Shown in pieces: positions 14,916-23,411 of a stretch of 35,380 nucleotides of DNA. Below the pieces are notes generated by a model, which had not been told where the DNA came from, searched no databases, and worked only from the letters and a program-made list of their open reading frames with translations. The position numbers were made by a program, and so were the translations under genes. How positions within the stretch are numbered: the stretch's first letter is position 1; every line of letters starts with the position of its first letter. This DNA comes from an uncultured Eubacteriales bacterium (GTDB lineage Bacteria > Bacillota > Clostridia > Oscillospirales > Acutalibacteraceae): NCBI GenBank assembly GCA_900315085.1, contig OMXW01000005.1, forward strand, positions 1-35,380, in the 5' to 3' direction.

Positions 14916-16748
14916 TTAGTCGTCATTTGAATGAAAATATTGATAAACTGCCAAAGCTGAGTCTTTAGTCATTTTAGGGGCGTTTTTAAGCTCTTCAAGG
15001 TCTGCTTTTGAAATATTGTCGATCGTCCTGAAATATTTAAGCAGAGCCTTTGCCCTTACCGCGCCCACTCCGTCAATTGAGGTAAGCGAGCTTTTGAAGG
15101 TTGAATTCTTCCTTCTCTGGTGGTGGTAGCCGATCGCGAAGCGGTGAACCTCGTCCTGCATTTTGCTCAGGAAGGTGAACAGCTGCCGCTTTGAGCTGAT
15201 TGCTATTTCTCCGCCGTCGCCCGTCAGGGCGCGCGTGCGGTGCTTGTCATCCTTTACAAGTCCGAACAGCGGAACGCTGATGTTCAGTTTTGAAAACACC
15301 TCTTTGACCGCCGCTACCTGTCCCTTGCCGCCGTCGAGCAAAATCAAATCGGGGAGCTTTCCAAAGCCCTCGTCGCTTTCCTCGGCGTTTAAATACTCCG
15401 TAAAGCGGCGCGTCAGCACCTCAGCCATTGAAGCGTAGTCGTCCTGCCCCTCAAAGCCCTTTATCTTGAACTTTTTATACGCCGATTTAAGCGGCTTTCC
15501 GTTTTTATAGACTATCATTCCCGCGACGTTTTCCGTTCCCGCGAGATTTGAGATGTCGTAGCTTTCAATATATTCGGGCAGCTTTTCAAGTCCCAGAGCT
15601 TCGCGCAGCTCCTCGAGCACGCTGTATTCCCTGACGGTCGCGCCCTTTTGCTGGGCAAGAGCCTCAGCCGCGTTTGAGCGGCACATTGCCGCGAGCTGAG
15701 CCTGCTCTCCGCGCTGCGGAACGGTCACGTTTACCTTGCTGCCGCGCTTTTCGCTAAGCCAGCGCGTGATGTCGTCAAGCCCGTCGAGCGGATTGCCGAG
15801 CGCGATATTCTTTGGTACGTCGCCGCGCATTGTGTAGTAGCTGATGAGAAATTCCTCAGCGTCGGTCTGCTCGTCGCCGCTGTCAAAAATAAAGCTTTCG
15901 CGGTCGAAAAGCCTGCCTCCCTCAAATCGGAACACCTGGAAGCAGGTTTTTCCGTCGTTTGAAAACGAGGCGATCACGTCCTCGTCGAGCACCTTGTTTG
16001 CCACGACCTTCTGCTTGTCGCCCATGCGCTTTACCGCCTGGATTTTGTCGCGTATCCGCGCGGCGCGCTCAAATTCGAGGTTCTCTGCCGCCTCCTCCAT
16101 CTGCGCGGTAAGCTGCTTTATTGAATTGGACGAGCCGCCCTTTAAAAAGTCGAGAGCCTGCCGCAGACTTTCCTGATAGTCTTTGAGCTTCACCCTGCCA
16201 GTGCAGGGAGCCATGCACTGCTTTATGTGATAGTTCAGGCACGGTCTGCCCTTGCGGAAGTCCTGCGGAAAGCGGCGGTTACAGGTTGGCAGCATGAATA
16301 TTTTATTGGCTTCCTCAACCGCGCTTTTTACATAGTAGCTGCTTTTGTACGGCCCTATATACTGAGCGCCGTCGTCCTTTTTTTGAAGCACATAGCTTAG
16401 CTTGCCCCAATCTCCGTCGCTTACTCTGATGTAGCTGTAGCCCTTGTCGTCTTTGAGCAGAATGTTGTACTTTGGAGTGTGCTGCTTTATAAGGCTGCAC
16501 TCCAGGATAAGCGCCTCAAATTCGCTGTCGGTGATAATGTACTCAAAATCGTTGACGTTTGACACCATTCGGCGCACCTTTTCGGGGTGGTTGTTCTGAG
16601 AGCCGAAGTATTGGCTGACGCGGTTTTTGAGCGCCTTAGCCTTTCCGATGTAGATTATCTCGCCGTCGGCGGCGTGCATGATGTACACGCCCGGCAAAAG
16701 CGGCAGCGCCATAGCCTTTTTTCGCAAATCGCTCATTTTTGGGTTCAT
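14916..16748 (-). CDS. uvrC: UvrABC excinuclease subunit C
   Basis: UvrC makes the two incisions on either side of a bulky lesion during nucleotide excision repair. The 610 residues follow the family order. A GIY-YIG nuclease domain comes first (GVYIMHAADGEIIYIGKAK, about 20-38). A cysteine-rich stretch (CLNYHIKQCMAPC) and a UVR motif for UvrB contact (EEAAENLEFERAARIRDKI) follow. The RNase H-like C-terminal nuclease has DGGKGQ, and tandem helix-hairpin-helix motifs (SLTSIDGVGAVRAKALL) end the protein. It stands alone between two repeat-bearing or promoter-bearing gaps. Confidence 0.98.
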   Translation of the reverse strand: MNPKMSDLRKKAMALPLLPGVYIMHAADGEIIYIGKAKALKNRVSQYFGSQNNHPEKVRRMVSNVNDFEYIITDSEFEALILECSLIKQHTPKYNILLKDDKGYSYIRVSDGDWGKLSYVLQKKDDGAQYIGPYKSSYYVKSAVEEANKIFMLPTCNRRFPQDFRKGRPCLNYHIKQCMAPCTGRVKLKDYQESLRQALDFLKGGSSNSIKQLTAQMEEAAENLEFERAARIRDKIQAVKRMGDKQKVVANKVLDEDVIASFSNDGKTCFQVFRFEGGRLFDRESFIFDSGDEQTDAEEFLISYYTMRGDVPKNIALGNPLDGLDDITRWLSEKRGSKVNVTVPQRGEQAQLAAMCRSNAAEALAQQKGATVREYSVLEELREALGLEKLPEYIESYDISNLAGTENVAGMIVYKNGKPLKSAYKKFKIKGFEGQDDYASMAEVLTRRFTEYLNAEESDEGFGKLPDLILLDGGKGQVAAVKEVFSKLNISVPLFGLVKDDKHRTRALTGDGGEIAISSKRQLFTFLSKMQDEVHRFAIGYHHQRRKNSTFKSSLTSIDGVGAVRAKALLKYFRTIDNISKADLEELKNAPKMTKDSALAVYQYFHSNDD

Positions 16749-16797
16749 TATTTCACCGTCCTTTTTTATTTTAATTATGTTGGGGCGACCTAAACAA

Positions 16798-16920
16798 TGT
16801 CATTTCGACTAAGCGAAGCGCACGGAGAAATCCCCATGATTCAGAAGTCGGTTTCCTTTTTGGGGGATCCTTCGACTAAATCGCTGCGCGATTTTGCCTT
16901 CGGCACCGCTCAGGATGACA
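16798..16920. repeat. Family A repeat, copy A1
   Basis: This 123-bp element runs TGTCATTTCGACTAAGCG to GCTCAGGATGACA. It matches A2 along its whole length with few substitutions. A GTTGGGGCGACC half-head lies just outside the left end at 16779-16791. It sits between uvrC and the HPr terminator. Confidence 0.9.
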
Positions 16921-16931
16921 TTTGAATTTAT

Positions 16932-16962
16932 ATAAAAAAATACGGGCGGAATAAATCCGCCC
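16932..16962 (-). terminator. Intrinsic terminator after HPr gene
   Basis: A 7-bp stem (GGGCGGA / TCCGCCC) with loop ATAAA is followed on the minus strand by GTATTTTTTTAT, 32 nt beyond the HPr stop codon. The stem sequence resembles the GGGCG heads of nearby repeats, so it could be a co-opted repeat end. Confidence 0.75.
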
Positions 16963-16994
16963 CTGCCTTAAATATACATTATTAATAGCAATAA

Positions 16995-17258
16995 TTATTC
17001 AGCAAAGCCTGACTCAACCAATTCAGCGAGACCTTCAACAGCCTCATTTTCGTCTGCGCCGTCAGCGATGATTTTGATTGAAGTGCCACCGATGATGCCG
17101 AGTGAAAGTACACCCAAAAGACTCTTGGCGTTTACACGGCGTTCTTCCTTCTCTACCCAAATTGTAGCCTTGTACTCGTTAGCCTTCTGAATGAAGAATG
17201 TTGCGGGACGAGCGTGTAAGCCAGCTTTATTCTGTACTAATACTTCCTTAACATACAT
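16995..17258 (-). CDS. ptsH: HPr family phosphocarrier protein
   Basis: HPr passes phosphate from enzyme I to sugar-specific EIIA proteins in the PTS. The 87-residue protein has His15 in GLHARPAT, the phosphorelay site, and Ser46 in NAKSLLGVLSLGI, the site used by HPr kinase for carbon catabolite control. Having both argues for true HPr rather than Crh, which lacks His15. I start at ATG 17258, giving MYVKEVLVQN, with an upstream GAGGG; a longer frame to 17285 lacks a fitting site. It has its own promoter and terminator, so it is probably monocistronic and not linked to ptsI here. Confidence 0.92.
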   Translation of the reverse strand: MYVKEVLVQNKAGLHARPATFFIQKANEYKATIWVEKEERRVNAKSLLGVLSLGIIGGTSIKIIADGADENEAVEGLAELVESGFAE

Positions 17259-17344
17259 TTTAGTTACCCTCTTCTCTTTTAACACATAGTAGTTTGTGTG
17301 GTTAAGCTGTTTCGGCTTATGATTTTCTCAGCCTGTCAGGTTAT

Positions 17345-17373
17345 ATTATAATCATTTTTTTCGTTTAGGTCAA
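17345..17373 (-). promoter_or_regulatory. Sigma-A-type promoter for HPr gene
   Basis: TTGACC (17368-17373) and TATAAT (17345-17350) are separated by 17 bp on the minus strand. The leader of about 80 nt contains no obvious cre box. Confidence 0.8.
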
Positions 17374-17515
17374 TAATAATTTTTATTTTCGTATTAATAC
17401 TCACCATGCGTAGAATTGAACTCCATTTTATTGTGCAAAATTACAAAAAATAACAGCAACTTAATCAAGCTTGGTTCTACTATGTGCATTATTTTGTTAC
17501 ATTATGCGCAACATT

Positions 17516-18199
17516 TTAAGTTTTTTCAAGCAATTCGGGGCGTTTTGTTTGGGTCACTTCTATACTTTTTTCGCGTCTCCAGCGCTCAATATTGGCGTGA
17601 TGACCGCTCAAAAGCACCTCGGGGACTTCCATTCCGCGCCAGCTTGAAGGCTTTGTGTACTGCGGATATTCAAGCAGTCCGTTGAAGTGGCTCTCCTCGG
17701 TGAAGCACTCGTTGTTTGTGAGCACGCCCGGCACCATTCTGCACAGCGCGTCGGTGAATACCATTGCCGGGATCTCGCCGCCAGTGAGCACATAGTCGCC
17801 GATTGAGATCTCCTCATCTATGAAGCTGTCAAGCAAACGCTGGTCAACTCCCTCGTAGTGGCCGCAGAGGACGCAGATATTTTTGACCTCTCCGAGCTCG
17901 CGGAGCCGCTTTTGGTTAAGAGTTTTGCCCTGCGGCGACATGTATACAAAATGCGGTCGCTCTCCGGTTTCCTCGCAGATGTGCTCAAAGCAGAGCGCTA
18001 TCGGCTCCGCCTTCATCAGCATGCCCATTCCGCCGCCGTATGGGGTGTCGTCTACCCTGCGGTGCTTGTCAAAAGCGAAGTCGCGGAGCTGGTGGGTGTG
18101 TATCTCAATTGCGCCGCTCTTCTGCGCCCTGCCGATTATGCTGTCGCCGAGCACCGGCTCGAACATCTCGGGAAACAGGGTGATTATGTCAATCCTCAT
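17516..18199 (-). CDS. trmD: tRNA (guanine37-N1)-methyltransferase TrmD
   Basis: TrmD methylates G37 next to the anticodon and prevents frameshifting. It is a SPOUT-family enzyme with a trefoil knot SAM site. The 227-residue protein starts MRIDIITLFPEMFEP and contains DDTPYGGGMGM and the knot motif SIGDYVLTGGE. I chose ATG at 18199 over the TTG at 18205 because the protein then starts exactly at the conserved MRIDI and AAGGA lies about 10 nt upstream. It overlaps the end of rimM by 11 bp, so the two are translationally linked. Confidence 0.96.
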   Translation of the reverse strand: MRIDIITLFPEMFEPVLGDSIIGRAQKSGAIEIHTHQLRDFAFDKHRRVDDTPYGGGMGMLMKAEPIALCFEHICEETGERPHFVYMSPQGKTLNQKRLRELGEVKNICVLCGHYEGVDQRLLDSFIDEEISIGDYVLTGGEIPAMVFTDALCRMVPGVLTNNECFTEESHFNGLLEYPQYTKPSSWRGMEVPEVLLSGHHANIERWRREKSIEVTQTKRPELLEKT

Positions 18200-18704
18200 C
18201 GTCAAAAATTCCTTTCATCGGACGTATAAGCACATAGCCGCCGTCTACGTTGCGCTCGGGGAACACCTCGTCAATCACGGGCGCGAGGTATTTTTTGCCG
18301 TCGCTGCCGGTGATTTCGTAGACGTCGTTCGCGCCTGTGCGGAGCACGTCCGAGATTTTTCCGTAGTTATTCTTTGTGTCGGCGTCGATCACGTCGAGCC
18401 CGATCAAGTCCTGAACAAAATTTACGCCCTCGGCAAGCTCGATATCATCGCGGTTGATGTAGACTATTTTTCCGCGCAGGCGCTCCGCCTGCTCGATCGT
18501 GTCTACTCCCTTGATTTTTGAAAGGGTGATGTTTTTGTGGGGACGGCTTTTTACCTCAATGAAGGTTTCGCCGCGGCTGTCAAGATACAGCTTCGTGAAT
18601 TCGCTGAGAAACTGCGGAGAATCGCACCACGGGTCAATGCGCACCTCGCCCTTTATTCCGTGGGTGCCAACGATTTTGCCCGATTCAAGGTATTGTTTTT
18701 TCAT
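18189..18704 (-). CDS. rimM: Ribosome maturation factor RimM
   Basis: RimM binds ribosomal protein S19 and helps assemble the 30S head. The 171 residues include the N-terminal beta-barrel (GKIVGTHGIKGEVRI) and the PRC-barrel-like C-terminal domain, seen in DLIGLDVIDA and YLAPVIDEVFPERN. It pairs with trmD as in most bacteria, but here the pair is on the opposite strand from rpsP-khpA, so the usual rpsP-khpA-rimM-trmD operon has been split. The ribosome binding site is weak. Confidence 0.95.
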   Translation of the reverse strand: MKKQYLESGKIVGTHGIKGEVRIDPWCDSPQFLSEFTKLYLDSRGETFIEVKSRPHKNITLSKIKGVDTIEQAERLRGKIVYINRDDIELAEGVNFVQDLIGLDVIDADTKNNYGKISDVLRTGANDVYEITGSDGKKYLAPVIDEVFPERNVDGGYVLIRPMKGIFDDED

Positions 18705-18746
18705 ATTATCACTGCTTTCTGATGTGTTTTGCGGTTTGTAAACGCA

Positions 18747-18772
18747 GGAACGACACAGGGGTCGTTCCCTAC
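18747..18772 (-). repeat. Minimal GTAGGG-hairpin element
   Basis: Read on the minus strand this is GTAGGGAACGAC, 6 nt, then GTCGTTCC, a single perfect 8-bp hairpin with a GTAGGG head, 4 nt past the mutS2 stop. No T-run follows, so it does not look like a terminator. Confidence 0.65.
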
Positions 18773-18776
18773 AGCT

Positions 18777-21140
18777 TTATTTCAGCTCCACAATAGTAAC
18801 TCCGTCCTCGCCCTCGCCGAAGGTGCCGAGGCGTTTTGATTTTACCGCCTTGTGGGTGCGGAGGTGGTTATTGATTTCACGGCGGAGGATCCCAGTGCCC
18901 TTGCCGTGGATTATCGTGAGCTTTGTTACGCCCGACAGCACGGCGTTGTCGATTGCCTTGTCAACGATCCGGATGGCGTCAAAGGCGGTTTCGCCGCGCA
19001 CGTCAACCTCGGTCGCGGGACGGATATCCACGCGGCCGGGGACGTTTCGGGTTGAGGAAAATTTTGGTTTGTTGGGCTGGGTTTTGCTTTTGAGCAGGCG
19101 CAGATTTTTTACGTCTACCCTTGTCTTTATTATGCCCACCTGAACGAGCGCGATCCCGTCCTTGTTGGGCGGTGTTAAGACAGTGCCGTTTTTGTCGATG
19201 TCATATACGAGCACCTCGTCGCCTGCCTTGAGCGGACGCGGAAGCTTGTATTCCTCGGCAGGAGTCTGCTTTATTTTTATCGGGTCGGCGTGAGCCTCCA
19301 TTTGGTCGATGTTCTTGCGGAGCTTTGCCCTGTCCTCGGCTGACAGCTCCTTTTCCCTGCGCGCCTTTTCAAGCTGATCAACAAGCGCGTCTGCCTGCGC
19401 TCTGGTGCGCGATACTATTCGCTGTGCCTCCTGCTTTGCGCGCTCAATTTCACGCTCAGCGTCCGCTTTTGCGCGCTTTAGCTCGTTTTCCGCCTTCTGC
19501 TTTTCCGTGTTTGCCTTGGCGGTAAGCCGGTTTGCGTTTTCTACCTGGCGTTCAAGGCTCTGGCGCTGACGTTCGAGCTTTTCTACAACGTCCTCAAATT
19601 GGCGGCTCTCGCTCGATACAAGAGTCTGCGCGCGGTCTACGATTTCCTGCTCCATTCCGAGCCGCTTTGAGATTGCGAACGCGTTGCTCTTGCCGGGCAC
19701 GCCTATCAAAAGTCTGTAGGTAGGCTGCAGCGTCGCAACGTCAAATTCGCAGCTTCCGTTTTCTACGCCCTCTGTGCGCAGCGCGAACTCCTTTAGCTCG
19801 GCGTAGTGGGTGGTCGAAGCGATTTTTGCGCGCTTTTCACGCAGCTTTTCAAGAATTGCTATTGCAAGCGCCGCGCCCTCAACCGGGTCGGTGCCCGCGC
19901 CGAGCTCGTCTATGAGGCAGAGTGAGCCTGCGTTCGCGAGCTTTAATATCCGGATGATGTTAGTCATGTGAGCCGAGAAGGTGGAAAGGCTCTGCTCAAT
20001 GCTCTGCTCGTCGCCGATGTCTACGAGCACGCGTCGGAATATGCTCAGCTCACTGTTGTCGGCGCAGGGTACGAGAAGTCCGCACATAGCCATGAGCGTG
20101 AGAAGTCCGAGGGTTTTCAGGGTTACGGTCTTGCCGCCCGTGTTGGGACCCGTGATCACAAGGGTGTCAAATTCGCCGCCTAAGCGGATGTCTACGGGAA
20201 CAACGTTTTTTGGATCGATCAGCGGATGACGCGCCTGTTTTAGATTGATCACACCCTTGTCGTTAAGAACGGGCATGGTGGCTTTCATTCGGTAGGCAAG
20301 CTCAGCCTTGGCAAATATCAGATTGAGGGCAGTGAGGTTGTTGTAGCTGCGGATAACCGTGTCCGCAAAGTCGCCTGCCTCGGCGGAAAGCTCAAAGAGT
20401 ATCCGCTCGATTTCTTCCTCCTCTTTTGCCTTGAGCACCTTGATGTCGTTGTTCGCCTGCACTACGCCCATAGGCTCAATGAATACCGTCTGTCCGCTTG
20501 ACGAGGTGTCGTGCACAAGTCCCGGGACGTTGTTGCGGCACTCGCTTTTGACCGGCACAACGTATCTGCCGTCGCGCTGGGTGACGATCGCCTCCTGCAA
20601 ATATTTTATGTAGCTTGAGCTGTGGATTATTTTGTCGAGCACCTCGCGCGCCTTTGAGGAGGCGGTGCGGATCTTTCGCCTGATGTCGGACAGCGCGCCG
20701 CTCGCCTTGTCCGAGATCTCGTCCTCGGAGAGAATTGCGGAGGTGATTTTTTCCTCGAGATATTTGTTTGATATCAAGCCGCTGAAATAGCCGTCGAGCG
20801 AGGTGTCCATTGAGGCAAAGCGCGAGTGCCATTCCTTGACGGTGCGGATGATTCGCAGAGTACGCGCGATTTTGAGCAGTTCGCCCGTGGTCAGACAGCC
20901 GCCTGCCTGGGCGCGGCGAAGATTGCCTGCGCAGTTTGTCGCTCCTCCGAATGAAGGCGCGCCAAAGCGTCCGATGAGCATGAACGCGTCGTCGGTCTGC
21001 TTTAGGAGCACGCGCGCTTTTTCAAGGTTGTACTGCGGCTCGAGCGCGAGCGCGGCTTCCTTTGCCGCGTCAAGATGTGTTAGGCCCGAGAGCCTTTGGA
21101 GTATTTTGTCGAGTTCAAGTGTTTTGTAATGTCTGTTCAT
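18777..21140 (-). CDS. mutS2: MutS2 DNA/ribosome-associated ATPase with Smr domain
   Basis: MutS2 is a MutS-like ATPase that suppresses homologous recombination in some species and rescues collided ribosomes in B. subtilis. The 787-residue protein has the MutS core and clamp, then an ABC ATPase with Walker A GPNTGGKT (331-338) and the ABC signature region STFSAHMTNI. Walker B is LCLIDELGAGTDP. A long charged coiled-coil (about 515-615) follows, and the C-terminal Smr nuclease domain carries the IHGKGTGILR motif. It is 8 bp downstream of recO and probably part of yqzL-recO-mutS2. Confidence 0.97.
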   Translation of the reverse strand: MNRHYKTLELDKILQRLSGLTHLDAAKEAALALEPQYNLEKARVLLKQTDDAFMLIGRFGAPSFGGATNCAGNLRRAQAGGCLTTGELLKIARTLRIIRTVKEWHSRFASMDTSLDGYFSGLISNKYLEEKITSAILSEDEISDKASGALSDIRRKIRTASSKAREVLDKIIHSSSYIKYLQEAIVTQRDGRYVVPVKSECRNNVPGLVHDTSSSGQTVFIEPMGVVQANNDIKVLKAKEEEEIERILFELSAEAGDFADTVIRSYNNLTALNLIFAKAELAYRMKATMPVLNDKGVINLKQARHPLIDPKNVVPVDIRLGGEFDTLVITGPNTGGKTVTLKTLGLLTLMAMCGLLVPCADNSELSIFRRVLVDIGDEQSIEQSLSTFSAHMTNIIRILKLANAGSLCLIDELGAGTDPVEGAALAIAILEKLREKRAKIASTTHYAELKEFALRTEGVENGSCEFDVATLQPTYRLLIGVPGKSNAFAISKRLGMEQEIVDRAQTLVSSESRQFEDVVEKLERQRQSLERQVENANRLTAKANTEKQKAENELKRAKADAEREIERAKQEAQRIVSRTRAQADALVDQLEKARREKELSAEDRAKLRKNIDQMEAHADPIKIKQTPAEEYKLPRPLKAGDEVLVYDIDKNGTVLTPPNKDGIALVQVGIIKTRVDVKNLRLLKSKTQPNKPKFSSTRNVPGRVDIRPATEVDVRGETAFDAIRIVDKAIDNAVLSGVTKLTIIHGKGTGILRREINNHLRTHKAVKSKRLGTFGEGEDGVTIVELK

Positions 21141-21148
21141 TTTTTTAC

Positions 21149-21892
21149 CTATGATATCGTTTTATAAAAAATCAGTGTTTTAAAGTCTTTTTCAAATCGG
21201 TGCTTTAGGTAGCTTTCGCTTGCCTGATTTAGCATTTCAAGCCCTTCGTCGGACAGCGAGAACGAAAACAGCTTGTCGTCGTCCGCGTATACCGTGTGGC
21301 GCAGAGCGTGCAAAGCTGATTCGCTGAGCGGTATTGCTCCGTCCGAACTGAGGGTGTGGCAGGAGGAACATTCAAGCCTGCCCTCACGCGGCAGAAAATA
21401 CATCAGATTTGCAGTGTATTCGCCGCAGACAGAGCACATGCGAAGGTCGGGCATGTAGCCTGCCATCGCGGCAAGGCGCATTTCAAGGCACGGCTTTACG
21501 AGGTTTTCGTGCCGCTTGTCCTCGGATATCAGGTAGAGCGAGTTTAATATCAGGCTCAGATATTCCGACGCGGGCTGTTCCTGCGGACAGATCGTCAGCG
21601 CAAGCTCGCAGAAATATTGCGCAAGGCACATTTTTTTGACGTCCGCGCGGAGCTTTGAGAAGATGTGAAGCGTTCGCGCGTCGCCGATTATGTAGCTTTC
21701 CCGACTTTTGTAGACAGTCAGCCGGGAATATGACAAAAGAGACGAGGGCGCGCATTTTTGATTTTTTATGCTCTTTGCGCCCTTTACGAACGCCCTGATC
21801 ACACCGTGGGTTTTGGTGAGAACGTGCACAAGCTTGTCCTGCTCACCGATATTCATTTCTTTGATTATCAGTCCGTCCGTTTGGAATTTCAT
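21149..21892 (-). CDS. recO: DNA repair protein RecO
   Basis: RecO works with RecR to load RecA on SSB-coated single-stranded DNA. The 247 residues show an N-terminal OB fold (DGLIIKEMNIGEQDKLVHVLT) and a helical C-terminal domain. A four-cysteine zinc site is present (CSVC and CSSC, within residues about 155-185). The ATG has AGGGAGGT close upstream, placed inside the yqzL coding sequence, which overlaps recO by 50 bp. The mutS2 gene follows at once. Confidence 0.95.
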   Translation of the reverse strand: MKFQTDGLIIKEMNIGEQDKLVHVLTKTHGVIRAFVKGAKSIKNQKCAPSSLLSYSRLTVYKSRESYIIGDARTLHIFSKLRADVKKMCLAQYFCELALTICPQEQPASEYLSLILNSLYLISEDKRHENLVKPCLEMRLAAMAGYMPDLRMCSVCGEYTANLMYFLPREGRLECSSCHTLSSDGAIPLSESALHALRHTVYADDDKLFSFSLSDEGLEMLNQASESYLKHRFEKDFKTLIFYKTIS

Positions 21893-22016
21893 CGGTGACC
21901 TCCCTGTTTACGGTGTCAGCGCCCGTGTCTTTTGAGTTCTGTATGCTCTTGTAGCGGATGTAGTCGAGCACGCTCCCCGTGGTGAGAAATACCGACCACA
22001 TGTTCATTTCATCCAT
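21843..22016 (-). CDS. yqzL: YqzL-like small protein
   Basis: This 57-residue ORF begins MDEMNMWSVFLTTGSVLDYI, continues RYKSIQ, and ends in a polar tail. The N-terminal Trp-x6-Thr-Gly-x4-Tyr pattern and the position between era and recO match the small YqzL family of Bacillota, whose function is unknown. The ATG follows GCGGAGGTGTTTTG, a good ribosome binding site. Its last 50 bp overlap recO in another frame, and the recO Shine-Dalgarno lies inside it, so recO translation may depend on this gene. It is longer than B. subtilis YqzL, the extra part being the overlap with recO. Confidence 0.8.
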   Translation of the reverse strand: MDEMNMWSVFLTTGSVLDYIRYKSIQNSKDTGADTVNREVTDEIPNGRTDNQRNEYR

Positions 22017-22104
22017 CAAAACACCTCCGCGTTTAGTGTTTTGATTTTGAGTTGGGTTATTTGATGTAAATTTTGTTATTCGATTTGTGGGGCAACCAAA
22101 AATA

Positions 22105-22227
22105 TGTCATTTCGACTAAGCGGAGCGCATGGAGAAATCCCCTTGAATCAGAAGTCGGTTTCCTGTTTGGGGGATCCTTCGACTAAATCGCTGCGCGATT
22201 TTGCCTTCGGCACCGCTCAGGATGACA
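22105..22227. repeat. Family A repeat, copy A2
   Basis: This 123-bp element is nearly identical to A1 and of equal length, in the 367-bp yqzL-era gap. It is flanked on the left by GTGGGGCAACC (22087-22097) and on the right by GCATGCCCCTAC (22232-22243). The whole therefore reads as an A element sitting inside a split GTAGGGGC-headed element. Confidence 0.9.
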
Positions 22228-22289
22228 TTAAATGCATGCCCCTACAATTTATGCTGTAACGTTAGTTAGTGAGCAAAAAACAAAACGTT

Positions 22290-22379
22290 GTTCCTTTTGC
22301 CCTCACAGCCTGAGTTATTTCTATTCTGTCTCGCGAAACAGAAAACGTCATCAAACAACAAACGTCAGGTACGCGACTT
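22290..22379. repeat. Family B repeat, copy B2
   Basis: This is inverted relative to B1. On the minus strand it begins AAGTCGCGTACCTGACG only 4 nt after the era stop codon. It contains the near-palindrome TCTGTCTCGCGAAACAGA and ends in GAGGGCAAAAGGAAC. Confidence 0.8.
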
Positions 22380-22383
22380 AAAA

Positions 22384-23298
22384 TCAATCGAAGTTTTTTT
22401 CGTCGTAGCCGAAGTTTTGGACGAGGCGGGCTCGGTTGCGCCAGTCCTCTTTTACCTTTATCCAGGTTTGGAGGAACACCTTGCAGTCAAAGAAACGCTC
22501 GATGTCCTGACGGGCGCACGCGCTGATTTTTTTCAGCATTGAGCCGCCCTTGCCGATTATTATCCGCTTGTGGGTCTCGCGCTCGCAGTAGATCGTTGCG
22601 TCGATGTCGAGGATACCGTTTTCGCGGGTTTTCATCTTCTCGATCACTACGGCGGTGCCGTGCGGAATTTCCTTGTCGCAGAAACGCAGGATTTTTTCGC
22701 GGATGATCTCAGATACTATCACGCGCTCGGGCTGGTCGGTCAGGGTGTCGTCGTCAAAGAAGTGTCCTCCCTCGCTTGACTGCTTTTTAAGCTCGTCGAG
22801 CAGCTCTCCCAGTCCGCTTCCGTCCTGTGCGCTGACGGGCACTACCGCGTCAAAATCGTAGAGCTGCGAGTAGGTTAGTATCTGCTTCATCAGCTCTTCC
22901 TTTTCTTTGAGCATGTCGATTTTGTTGATTGCGAGGATCGCCGGCATTTCCATTGTCTTGAATTTTTCAATGAGCGAAAGGTCTGCCTGCGACGGCTCGC
23001 GGCCTGCCTCTACTACCAGCAGACAGCAGTCTACGCCGCCTACAGACTCGTTTACCGAGCGCACCATGTATTTGCCGAGTGAATTTTTCGGCTTGTGCAT
23101 TCCCGGTGTGTCGAAGAATACGATTTGATATTCGCCCTCGGTGAGTACGCCCGTGATTCGGTTGCGCGTGGTCTGGGGCTTGCTTGATACTATCGCGATT
23201 TTCTGACCGAGAAGTCTGTTGAGAATTGAGCTTTTTCCAACATTCGGTTTGCCGACGATTGCGACAAATACGGATTTATCGTTTTGATTGTTAGTCAT
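22384..23298 (-). CDS. era: GTPase Era
   Basis: Era is an essential GTPase that binds the 3' end of 16S rRNA during 30S assembly. The 304 residues contain G1 GKPNVGKSS (16-24), the switch threonines (KPQTTRNRITG), G3 DTPG (63-66) and G4 NKID (125-128). The C-terminal KH domain carries IIGKGGSMLKKI. It has a ribosome binding site (GAGGTAAAAT) and is separated from dgkA by a terminator, so it probably has its own promoter. The element B2 abuts its 3' end. Confidence 0.97.
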   Translation of the reverse strand: MTNNQNDKSVFVAIVGKPNVGKSSILNRLLGQKIAIVSSKPQTTRNRITGVLTEGEYQIVFFDTPGMHKPKNSLGKYMVRSVNESVGGVDCCLLVVEAGREPSQADLSLIEKFKTMEMPAILAINKIDMLKEKEELMKQILTYSQLYDFDAVVPVSAQDGSGLGELLDELKKQSSEGGHFFDDDTLTDQPERVIVSEIIREKILRFCDKEIPHGTAVVIEKMKTRENGILDIDATIYCERETHKRIIIGKGGSMLKKISACARQDIERFFDCKVFLQTWIKVKEDWRNRARLVQNFGYDEKNFD

Positions 23299-23336
23299 AT
23301 TTTACCTCGTTAATAGAATTTACAGATATTCATTTT

Positions 23337-23342
23337 ATTATA
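23337..23342 (-). promoter_or_regulatory. Candidate -10 box upstream of era
   Basis: TATAAT lies on the minus strand between the dgkA terminator and the era ATG. At 17 bp upstream there is only a T-run, so no good -35 is visible. The call rests mainly on the need to restart transcription after the terminator. Confidence 0.3.
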
Positions 23343-23360
23343 ACACAAAAGCGCGCGAAA

Positions 23361-23384
23361 AAAAAGAGGCAATCAAAAGAATGC
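23361..23384 (-). terminator. Intrinsic terminator after dgkA
   Basis: A GAGGCA...TGCCTC stem is followed on the minus strand by eight T residues, 27 nt past the dgkA stop codon. It separates ybeY-dgkA from era. Confidence 0.8.
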
Positions 23385-23411
23385 CTCATTGTTTTTATTA
23401 TGTTTTCATTT

